Below, in pieces: positions 49,701-52,957 of a stretch of DNA of 64,000 nucleotides. Position numbers and translations under genes: made by a program. Every line of letters begins with the position of its first letter. The stretch's first letter is position 1. Source of the stretch: Corylus avellana (lineage: Eukaryota > Streptophyta > Magnoliopsida > Fagales > Betulaceae); contig NC_081544.1 of assembly GCF_901000735.1 (NCBI RefSeq), positions 17,675,980 to 17,739,979 of the forward strand. The letters run 5' to 3'. Below the pieces are notes generated by a model. The model saw only the letters and a program-made list of their open reading frames with translations. It did no database searches and was not told where the DNA came from.

Positions 49701-52118
49701 AGCCCATGGCCATTGTACCACACATATTAGTGTACCATGTCATACGATGCATCTTATTATTCAGTTATTAAAGCATTTACCCAGTTGCATGAAAAGTAAT
49801 TATGCTCATAACATATGTGTCATCAGTCAGCTAACATATCGCACGTTTTTATGGAAAGCAGTCATAAGTATTTACTTACCTCGTACGTTCGCTCAAATCC
49901 TTCGGCATCCCTAATTCCTGCTATAATGAAACATGGTTTATCGTTATGCGCAATACTAGAGAACCTATTATAAACACGTAGAACCATTGCTGCTATTTGG
50001 TCTTTTTTCTTCAAACACTGCACCAGGAGCCTGTGAGAAGGGGAGGAGTTTCCCATCACCATGATTTTATCTACTTTATTCATCCTCTCTTCGTTGCCCT
50101 AATTTTGAAAGTTTTCACCTTCAAGCTTAAATCGATTTGAGCTAGGAAGCAGTCCAAAACTAAGAGCTATGTCTTCTAACGCTGACACATTATCTTCTAA
50201 AACCAGTTTGTTGTTAACTCCATTCTGTTTCCACGCTTCAATTGCATCTCTTATCTCTTTCCTGCACATGTCATCTGCCGATGGTTCAACCAGTTTTGTC
50301 AATGCAGATAGTTGTGACTGAACGCATGGTGAGACAAGCCAAAGGTTCTTGAGCAAAGGCCTTGTCAAACATTTATAAGAAACTTTTCAGATATGTTGGA
50401 CTCTTAAAAAGTGTTTTTGCACTAATTTTGGAGTTTATGTATCTTGTTGATGCATGAACCTCTAGCCACATTAAAAGTTCTCTCACATGTTGCATTTCTC
50501 AACCACCATATATTTGTTTTTTTATTGGTGCTATGAATATTACACCAAATTTATTTGTTAGTCACTAAATAAATAAATTTATTTTTTCACCATTAAGATA
50601 TTGTCACTTGAATTTATAAGGAGATTGCAGTAAAAATTGTAGTATTCCAAATATTTATGCAACTTTTACTGATCCCGACAGTCGTGTTGAACAAATTAAC
50701 AATAGGAGTGATGCTGTTGCAATTGCTTGGCACAATGGTTAGATAATATGTTTTGGCCTGTATATAGTAAGTGTTTCATGTCTCTTTATATCAAGAACTG
50801 CCAAAAGTTCCCCCTTTTTCCCAAAAAAAGTCGCATTTTTCAGATTTATGTTACTTCCTTACCATATTCAAAACTCATCTTTGCTCACGTTAGTTGAATC
50901 ATGCCTTGCTTTGATTTTACAAACATGTCTCACAAATTTGGACACAAGTCAATTGGTTCATCTTAATTATGAAGTATCCTACTTGAGTTTTGTTTATCCG
51001 ATCAGTTGCTTGTAATTTGAATGCTTTAAGATGACAGCAGAAAAAATGAATTTGATTTTCACCTTTTGAAAACAAGTCTTAACTTACTGTGTTGATTGTA
51101 TCATATATTAATCCAAAACTCAAAATACATAATATGTTGGACTCTTGAAAAGTGCTTTTGCACCCATTAAACTTCTAATAGCCTTTTATTTTTTCTAAGA
51201 CTCTCATTTCTCTTTCATATGTATCCATCCGGTTTACAACAAATTCCTTGTACACCTTACATAACAAAGCATGCTATTTCTGTGCAACAGGAAGTTCAAG
51301 AGTATTTCCTCGATTACATACTCAATGACAATTTAGGGATCATTGACAATGCCCACAAAGTCTTTGCAGATAGTGAGCCTCATGGGGCAATGAGTGGTAA
51401 ATGCATTGAGCTTGCAAAGCTACACTCAATTGTTGTTGACTCCCCAAAAAGTGGGGTGGTAGTCAAAATGCCACATCATCTGCGTCCCAAAAAATATCCA
51501 GATTTCATGGAAAAGCCTGATAAACCCACTTATAAATCACAATCTGTTATCGGCAAGCTTTTTCGAGAAGTGAAAGACATTGCATCATGCAGTAGTAGCC
51601 CTATAAACCCCTTCACCAGAGAAGCAGCAAATCAGTATTATGATCCCAGTATGGAAGTTGATGGCTTTGAGGACTACATCAACGATGCTTTTGATTACAA
51701 AAGTAAATATGATTCCAAGCTGGGGAATTTGATGGACTATTATGGGATTGAAACAGAAGCTGAGATACTCAATGGCAATGTCTTGAGAAAGTCAAAATAT
51801 TTCAATAAGAAGAGGGATATGGATGTGGATGCAATTGATTATGCGGTGAAGTCCTTAAGAAATGAAGCTAGGAGCTGGTTCAACAAGGGTTTTAGTGACT
51901 CAAATTCTTACTCTGATGTTGTATATGCAAAGGCATCAGCATGGTATCATGTTACATATCATTGCAGCTATTGGGGTCGCTGTACTGAGGGAATGGATAG
52001 AGCTCATTTCCTTAGTTTTCCATGGTGCATATGGGACAAGCTTATCCAGATCAAGAAGAAGGCTTTACGCAAGTCATCTCTAGAGCATCATTTCAGTCAT
52101 GGATTGCATTTGGATTGA
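667..52118 (+). CDS. RDR1: RNA-dependent RNA polymerase 1 (RDR1 type), four exons
   Basis: The gene encodes a eukaryotic RNA-dependent RNA polymerase that converts single-stranded RNA to dsRNA for Dicer, a route used in antiviral and transposon silencing. Coding exons are 667-894, 39476-41319, 41796-41946 and 51291-52118, giving 1016 residues. All introns have GT-AG ends and the frame is open throughout. The similarity I recognise to Arabidopsis RDR1 is continuous from residue 1 to the end. Diagnostic stretches are FSDGIGKIS (about 422-430), QIRYGG (about 454) and the catalytic DLDGD (701-705, encoded at 41824-41838). Family members are about 1100 residues long and begin with an RRM-like region of roughly 95 residues, which is absent here. 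Oddities are the 38.6-kb intron 1 and the 9.3-kb intron 3, both filled with transposons. The orthologue assignment is firm; whether it is expressed cannot be judged. Confidence 0.88.
1002..1284 (-). repeat. Copia-1 3' LTR (left)
   Basis: This matches 38719-38997 along most of its length, including shared stretches such as GTTGATTTGATTTGCCT and GCTTGAGTTTCCAT. It ends TTCATTACA next to the polypurine tract. The outer boundary near 1002 is uncertain by a few bases because the canonical TG is blurred. Confidence 0.75.
1285..2322 (-). pseudogene. Copia-1 reverse transcriptase C-terminal part and RNase H, decayed
   Basis: Minus-strand translation of about 2322-2008 gives the copia RT thumb context (HHVCKLH, then a [19 protein letters not shown] block and KDLGPLHFF). 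1953-1555 gives the post-RT region ([21 protein letters not shown]) and the start of RNase H ([18 protein letters not shown]). Stops and frameshifts separate the pieces. The frame continues in 13944-14285 once element A is discounted. Confidence 0.75.
3176..5588 (+). mobile_element. Repeat B: TGTAACG-family LTR-like insertion with AATGG duplication
   Basis: It starts TGTAACGCTCCG and ends GGGGTATTACA, with perfect 5-bp duplications AATGG at 3171-3175 and 5589-5593. The 2413 bp hold no ORF of note. The family trait of many GAACATTC/GAACGTTC motifs is strong here (about 4490-5475). Flanking sequence recurs unbroken at about 6905-7494, which acts as an empty-site reference. The absence of internal genes and of a repeat pair suggests a solo LTR. 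Confidence 0.75.
6353..6580 (-). mobile_element. Copia-type LTR fragment with polypurine tract
   Basis: 6353-6521 runs TGTTAATAG to CTTCTAACA, followed by CTCCCCCTCAAGCTG. On the minus strand this is a purine tract abutting a TG...CA repeat, as at the 3' end of many copia elements. No coding sequence follows; a minisatellite takes its place. This is a small remnant of unknown element. Confidence 0.45.
6585..6900. repeat. Degenerate minisatellite, about 40-bp units
   Basis: Repeated units share the core AAAACACCAAGGC(C)GGTCGGATCTC with variations. At least six imperfect copies are visible between about 6590 and 6900. The short plus-strand ORF here is a by-product of the repeat. Confidence 0.65.
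7495..8123 (-). repeat. Truncated left LTR of the gag-only gypsy element
   Basis: It matches the right LTR from about 11970 onward (shared CTACACATGACTATGAAACT-type stretch, the AAACCTAAACC run, and the GCGCTCGA-rich block) and ends GGCACTCATCA. The outer roughly 650 bp are missing and it abuts repeat A-type sequence directly. Confidence 0.7.
8124..10015. other. Non-coding interior of the gag-only gypsy element
   Basis: AT-rich sequence with poly-T (about 8900-8920) and poly-A runs. It includes stretches like those in the 3' non-coding part of the Athila element (GCTAGTCCCTTAGCA; the CTTTTGACGT...ACTCAATGCTT region). I see no gene. Confidence 0.6.
10016..10372 (-). pseudogene. gag fragment with CCHC zinc knuckle
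   Basis: A 118-codon open frame on the minus strand encodes [14 protein letters not shown], which has the CX2CX4HX4C spacing of a retrotransposon nucleocapsid knuckle. It follows a region with [19 protein letters not shown]. Upstream (to about 10570) there are further frame remnants. This is the only coding trace in the element's interior. Its match to standard Athila gag is not obvious to me. Confidence 0.5.
10661..10730. repeat. (AAAAC)n microsatellite
   Basis: A run of AAAAC units with poly-A interruptions, inside the gag-only gypsy element. Confidence 0.85.
11291..11307 (-). promoter_or_regulatory. Primer binding site of the gag-only gypsy element
   Basis: The minus strand reads TGGCGCCGTTGCCGGGG, the tRNA-Asp-type primer site common in Athila relatives, ten bases inside the LTR at 11317. 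Confidence 0.75.
11317..12623 (-). repeat. Right (5') LTR of the gag-only gypsy element
   Basis: It is bounded by TGTGCAAATTTT at the primer-site side and GGCACTCATCA at the outer side. It carries a block of TGCGCTCGAGCG/GATCGAGCGCA motifs (about 12250-12425) like that in the left copy (7780-7945). Confidence 0.75.
13944..14285 (-). pseudogene. Copia-1 reverse transcriptase N-terminal fragment
   Basis: Minus-strand translation gives the copia RT entry block: a VGCKW-like stretch, KAFTNS, then an NAFLHG-type motif. It ends at a [12 protein letters not shown] block that reads on into 2322-2008 when repeat A is removed. On its other side the frame reads on into 17318+ when repeat C is removed. 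There are stops and frameshifts. Confidence 0.75.
14286..17317 (+). mobile_element. Repeat C: TGTAACG-family LTR-like insertion
   Basis: It starts TGTAACGTCC and ends GGGGTACTACA. The flanks ATAGC (14281-14285) and ATAAC (17318-17322) are a 4-of-5 target duplication, and removing the element restores the copia frame. About 1.9 kb is its own; a hAT-like element adds 1.1 kb. Like B it has GAACGTTC-type motifs (for example near 15325 and 15855-15885) and the block related to 3800-4100 in B. Confidence 0.7.
15904..16991 (+). mobile_element. hAT-like non-autonomous DNA element
   Basis: The ends are CAGTGGTGGAGCCAG and (inverted) CAGGGGCAGAGG, similar to the CAG-GGCGGAGCC ends frequent in plant hAT-type elements. 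The flanks ATTATACA (15896-15903) and ATTGTACA (16992-16999) form a 7-of-8 duplication of hAT length. Removing it restores a TGTACTATTA...CAGTGG context seen in the repeat family. No transposase is visible and the interior is AT-rich. Class assignment is tentative. Confidence 0.55.
17318..18353 (-). pseudogene. Copia-1 late gag and pre-integrase fragment
   Basis: The minus-strand frame 18086-17556 ends with a [23 protein letters not shown] block. This is the protease/pre-integrase signature of copia elements ([15 protein letters not shown]). The integrase core that should follow is missing: the sequence goes within about 200 bp to the region just before RT. An internal deletion of about 1 kb is the simplest reading. 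Confidence 0.7.
19031..20866 (+). pseudogene. LINE ORF1 (RNA-binding protein), broken
   Basis: Translation from the ATG at 19031 gives a continuous plant LINE ORF1 N-terminal domain. It includes [15 protein letters not shown], then [12 protein letters not shown] and [14 protein letters not shown], and is interrupted by stops near 19113, 19228 and 19261. The later part (19931-20866) is basic and low in complexity. I do not see a clear CCHC knuckle. Confidence 0.6.
21139..24717 (+). pseudogene. LINE ORF2: endonuclease and reverse transcriptase, broken
   Basis: It starts [13 protein letters not shown] at 21139; a stop and one frameshift follow by about 21215. The APE-type endonuclease spans to about 21840 ([15 protein letters not shown], then SDHLPIFLD). 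The RT follows with [13 protein letters not shown], a DHVNWDFV segment, GIRQGDPLS and the catalytic FADD near 23210. A zinc-finger RVT-type domain ([13 protein letters not shown]) lies near 24410-24450. Stops at 22042-22044, 22561-22563 and 23251-23253 break the frame, otherwise nearly full length. Confidence 0.85.
26195..26360. repeat. 48-bp tandem repeat, about 3.5 copies
   Basis: The phrase ACAAGAGCGTACGTCC or a close variant recurs at 26199, 26247, 26295 and 26343, exactly 48 bp apart, with GGTGGTCCCNATGCATACGT between. Because 48 is divisible by three, several frames stay open and give repetitive peptides that are not genes. Confidence 0.85.
26531..27186 (-). pseudogene. Copia-1 mid-gag fragment
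   Basis: The minus strand carries frame-shifted remnants of a copia gag (UBN2-like): an [14 protein letters not shown] block, [10 protein letters not shown] and a FTFYLFSA-like stretch. It lies between repeat D and the Athila insertion. On the Athila side it meets the GCCAC duplication; the gag start continues at 38428-38595. Confidence 0.6.
27190..28564 (-). repeat. Athila 3' LTR (left)
   Basis: It begins TGTGCAAATATCCAC and ends GGCACTTATCA; it matches 36225-38422 minus the MITE. Three extra T bases lie between the GCCAC duplication and the first TG. It contains a GATCGCA/GCGCTCGAT-rich block at about 28180-28370. Confidence 0.85.
28565..30400. other. Athila 3' non-coding region
   Basis: It starts with the polypurine tract (minus-strand AAGTTTGAGGGTG). 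Poly-T runs (about 29370-29395) and a (TA)n stretch (29664-29683) follow. Short ORFs here match nothing I know. Confidence 0.6.
30401..31290 (-). pseudogene. Athila integrase region, broken
   Basis: The minus strand shows the zinc-binding end ([11 protein letters not shown] near 30955-30990), then a [16 protein letters not shown] core and the [11 protein letters not shown] block (about 30700). A later stretch ([20 protein letters not shown], near 30500) is typical of gypsy integrases. Several stops separate them. Confidence 0.75.
31296..32054 (-). pseudogene. Athila RT C-terminal part and RNase H
   Basis: A 252-codon open frame begins [18 protein letters not shown], the connection after the RT palm, and continues through [18 protein letters not shown]. 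RNase H follows ([40 protein letters not shown]). A break near 32060-32080 separates it from the RT palm. Confidence 0.85.
32081..33097 (-). pseudogene. Athila reverse transcriptase
   Basis: A 338-codon open frame with [50 protein letters not shown] and the catalytic FVDDFSVFG. It ends early at a stop or frameshift, which is why I call it a pseudogene, although the palm is well kept. Confidence 0.88.
33448..33648 (-). pseudogene. Athila protease fragment
   Basis: The minus-strand frame reads [19 protein letters not shown], then a [10 protein letters not shown] block where the catalytic Asp of the family's D-L/T-G motif would be. The Asp appears replaced by Gly, consistent with decay. Confidence 0.65.
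33718..34968 (-). pseudogene. Athila gag, broken
   Basis: Frames at 34653-34246 (knuckle [14 protein letters not shown], then [18 protein letters not shown]) and 34155-33718 ([21 protein letters not shown]; a VTILRNGKV motif) are typical Athila gag C-terminal parts. Upstream gag sequence resumes at about 35543-35760 beyond a MITE. Confidence 0.8.
34969..35533. mobile_element. Foldback Mutator-like MITE, 565 bp, 9-bp duplication
   Basis: The ends are long inverted repeats: GGGTTAAATACTAAATACCC at the left and its complement at the right, continuing GGGGTTTCATTACTTTATTT. The inversion extends inward (AATCAAATGTTGACACGTGG and complement) to a GC-rich centre (GGGGGTGGCT). A perfect 9-bp duplication AAAAGGAAA lies at 34960-34968 and 35534-35542. 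It sits in the Athila gag. A transcript would form a long hairpin. Confidence 0.88.
36199..36215 (-). promoter_or_regulatory. Athila primer binding site, decayed
   Basis: The plus strand reads CCCCGGCAACAGCGTCA, two differences from the tRNA-Asp-type site at 11291-11307, next to the LTR start at 36225. Confidence 0.65.
36225..38422 (-). repeat. Athila 5' LTR (right), split by a MITE
   Basis: It starts TGTGCAAATATCCAC and ends GGCACTTATCA. Without the 808-bp MITE and its 8-bp duplication it is about 1.38 kb, close to the left LTR. Short indels and many substitutions separate the two copies. Confidence 0.85.
36488..37295. mobile_element. Foldback MITE, 808 bp, in the Athila LTR
   Basis: The duplication TATTATGA is at 36480-36487 and 37296-37303, and the left LTR shows the uninterrupted sequence. 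The inverted ends share GGGGAAATTA...ATAAACT, AAAACTCCC and AAACTCCCCGTTTTA with their complements. The centre (about 36720-37115) is a dense set of GGGGTGGCC and GGCCACCCC blocks on both strands, so the whole element can fold back. ORFs on both strands here are artefacts of this composition. Confidence 0.82.
38428..38718 (-). pseudogene. Copia-1 gag start and leader
   Basis: The minus-strand ATG at 38595 starts [14 protein letters not shown]; the frame reaches a [20 protein letters not shown] block typical of copia gag N-termini before it meets the Athila insertion. The leader holds a (GA)n run (38653-38676), and the primer site is at 38705-38716. Confidence 0.75.
38653..38676. repeat. (GA)n microsatellite
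   Basis: Twelve GA units in the Copia-1 leader. Confidence 0.9.
38719..38997 (-). repeat. Copia-1 5' LTR (right)
   Basis: It is the partner of 1002-1284. It starts just after the primer site and ends TTCAGTACA; residual intron sequence follows. Confidence 0.75.
38998..39475 (+). other. Residual original intron 1 sequence
   Basis: AT-rich, no repeats recognised, ending in a pyrimidine-poor acceptor TATTTTATTGCCAG at 39475. Confidence 0.6.
39476..41319 (+). CDS. RDR1: RDR1 coding exon 2
   Basis: Residues 77 to 690 plus two bases of 691. It starts [11 protein letters not shown] and contains [20 protein letters not shown] (near 39995), DGIVIGD-like [17 protein letters not shown], the RENSHWMFA block, [17 protein letters not shown] and [12 protein letters not shown]. 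Together these cover most of the two-barrel polymerase domain. The open frame to the left of 39476 is intron sequence. The donor is GAG|GTAAGA. Confidence 0.9.
41320..41795 (+). other. RDR1 intron 2
   Basis: 476 bp, GT-AG, phase 2, AT-rich, no inserted element seen. Confidence 0.85.
41796..41946 (+). CDS. RDR1: RDR1 coding exon 3, catalytic DLDGD
   Basis: It completes Arg691 and encodes [17 protein letters not shown], with the metal-binding Asp triad at residues 701, 703 and 705, then continues to DHDVTIE. The donor is GAG|GTACTA in phase 0. Confidence 0.92.
42549..42628 (+). pseudogene. Coding-like relic, left part (continues at 48810-48904)
   Basis: The plus-strand frame reads [20 protein letters not shown] and runs to the target site CCTAC. 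When the solo LTR insertion (42629-48804) and one copy of the duplication are discounted, the same frame continues at 48810 as [16 protein letters not shown] and on to about 48904. The preserved frame on both sides of an insertion suggests a real exon fragment. I do not recognise the family. Confidence 0.4.
44093..44263. mobile_element. 171-bp Mutator-type MITE, 9-bp duplication
   Basis: Inverted ends GAGTAATGCTAGGAACCAT and ATGGTCCCTAGCATTACTC, extended by an inner inverted CTCCTAAAGCTGATGTGGC. A perfect 9-bp duplication TTGTTATAA lies at 44084-44092 and 44264-44272. Related to 59359-59526. Confidence 0.92.
44328..44626 (-). repeat. Tork-like copia 3' LTR (left)
   Basis: 299 bp, near-identical to 48379-48665 except for a 12-bp length difference near the start and scattered substitutions. 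Confidence 0.9.
44640..45998 (-). pseudogene. Tork-like copia RT and RNase H, deleted
   Basis: The frame 45998-45495 holds RT start ([38 protein letters not shown]). 45458-45177 holds the palm ([32 protein letters not shown]). The RT tail is deleted: RNase H ([33 protein letters not shown]) follows at about 45080-44900. A 22-bp tandem duplication (45206-45227, 45228-45249) marks the junction area. Confidence 0.85.
46149..47618 (-). pseudogene. Tork-like copia protease and integrase, broken
   Basis: The frame 47618-46707 has a protease-like [14 protein letters not shown] block (the catalytic Asp changed), pre-integrase [20 protein letters not shown], and the start of integrase ([18 protein letters not shown]). 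The frame 46586-46149 continues with [20 protein letters not shown] and [17 protein letters not shown]. Confidence 0.85.
47619..48377 (-). pseudogene. Tork-like copia gag
   Basis: The frame 48377-47715 starts within the leader and reads [20 protein letters not shown] through a UBN2-type gag ([33 protein letters not shown]). A CCHC knuckle ([18 protein letters not shown]) is encoded at about 47650-47600 beyond a break. Confidence 0.85.
48379..48665 (-). repeat. Tork-like copia 5' LTR (right)
   Basis: 287 bp, starts TGTTGTTACC two bases from the primer site and ends GTTCCAACA. Confidence 0.9.
48810..48904 (+). pseudogene. Coding-like relic, right part
   Basis: This continues the frame of 42549-42628 after the solo [22 protein letters not shown] and onward to EIDISN, where repeat E begins. 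Serine/threonine- and acid-rich. Not recognised. Confidence 0.4.
48906..49970 (+). mobile_element. Repeat E: truncated TGTAACG-family copy
   Basis: It begins TGTAACGCC directly after CTAAC. The block 49425-49750 parallels 24935-25260 in repeat D and the similarity continues to about 49970. The TATTACA end is absent, so the right part is deleted. Confidence 0.65.
49972..50377 (-). pseudogene. Unidentified protein fragment, one nonsense codon
   Basis: The minus strand carries about 135 codons in one frame: [15 protein letters not shown], then [20 protein letters not shown] and [21 protein letters not shown] stop (50099-50101) follows, then the same frame gives [20 protein letters not shown] and [10 protein letters not shown]. 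Balanced composition and the single stop suggest a recently decayed host gene piece. It abuts the broken end of repeat E. I do not recognise the family. It could be captured by a transposon, or a retained duplicate. Confidence 0.45.
50391..51163. repeat. 32-bp direct repeat pair 741 bp apart
   Basis: ATATGTTGGACTCTTAAAAA... at 50391-50422 and ATATGTTGGACTCTTGAAAA... at 51132-51163 differ at about two positions. The sequence between is AT-rich and non-coding. This may mark an old insertion or slippage. Confidence 0.6.
51291..52118 (+). CDS. RDR1: RDR1 coding exon 4 (C-terminal)
   Basis: Residues 742-1016. It begins [20 protein letters not shown] and holds [29 protein letters not shown] and [17 protein letters not shown]. 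It ends with [15 protein letters not shown] and a [11 protein letters not shown] block, stop TGA at 52116-52118. This is the full RDR1 C-terminus. Confidence 0.92.
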   Translation, partial: EVQEYFLDYILNDNLGIIDNAHKVFADSEPHGAMSGKCIELAKLHSIVVDSPKSGVVVKMPHHLRPKKYPDFMEKPDKPTYKSQSVIGKLFREVKDIASCSSSPINPFTREAANQYYDPSMEVDGFEDYINDAFDYKSKYDSKLGNLMDYYGIETEAEILNGNVLRKSKYFNKKRDMDVDAIDYAVKSLRNEARSWFNKGFSDSNSYSDVVYAKASAWYHVTYHCSYWGRCTEGMDRAHFLSFPWCIWDKLIQIKKKALRKSSLEHHFSHGLHLD

Positions 52119-52421
52119 GAATTTTAGCATCACATTTCAAAATAGTCTCAGTAACTTATAAGTATTTTACATATGCTACTTTAATTTACATGTCATTGGT
52201 ATAATATGTTTTTCAAAAACATAGACATAAATGCTCCAGGCGGATGTTTGGGGCTGAATAAGTTGTAATTTATGTTGTAAAAATATATGTATTGTTTGTA
52301 TCTTCTTATCTTGTTCTTTAACATAGAGCTTTATGTTGGGTGGTCTTGGCCCTGTTGGGATACGGCCATGGGAATTTCCTATTCTCATTTCCTTCCATTA
52401 CCATGTTTGACTGTTCTATGG
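52119..52421 (+). other. RDR1 3' untranslated region up to a gypsy insertion
   Basis: About 300 bp of AT-rich sequence follow the stop. An AATAAG (about 52257) and T-rich stretches could serve polyadenylation. The gypsy element at 52422 may lie within or just beyond the original 3' UTR. Confidence 0.45.
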
Positions 52422-52887
52422 TGTTATGGGTGCTGTTGGTGGAGCTGGGTCATGGTGGTGAGTCACTCAGTGGCAGGACACGTGTGAAGAGGAAGGGGAA
52501 GACTCTAGAAGATTGCTCTGCACAGCTAGCATCCCTTATCATTTAAATGCTTTATTTTATTTACCTTTTCATTTTACCTTGTATTTACGTTCACGCTGCT
52601 GTGTTTGCAAAATCCCCTCAAGCTGTCGTTTGTCAGCTTGTGTGAATAGGTGGAATTCTGTTAGAATCCTTTCTAACAGAATGCTGGATATAAGGGCTAG
52701 GCCAGAGATGTAGAAGGGGAGATTTGGGGAATATTTGTATTACCTGAGTCTATGGAGAGTAGCTCTCTCGAAGCAGCTTATCTTTAATATTACTGCACTC
52801 TGTTTTTTCTCCATTTTCATCTTCAACCTTCCTTCATTTGCCACAATATTCCCTGTAATTCTGCACACCAGTAAACACCCCTTTACA
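52422..52887 (+). repeat. Chromovirus 5' LTR
   Basis: 466 bp, TGTTATGGGTG to CCCCTTTACA, TATGG duplication outside and primer site two bases inside. Confidence 0.93.
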
Positions 52888-52957
52888 TTTGGTATCAGAG
52901 CCCTCCGTTCCTCCCTTCATTTGCTTTCATACCACCAATTTTTTTTTTTCTTTCTCC

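Larger units (their letters stand above)
41947..51290 (+). other. RDR1 intron 3, 9.3 kb
   Basis: GT donor at 41947 and CAACAG acceptor ending at 51290. It holds a solo LTR with a nested Tork-type copia and MITE, a truncated TGTAACG-family repeat, and two coding-like relics. 41947-42548 and 50380-51290 are AT-rich with no gene seen. Confidence 0.88.
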
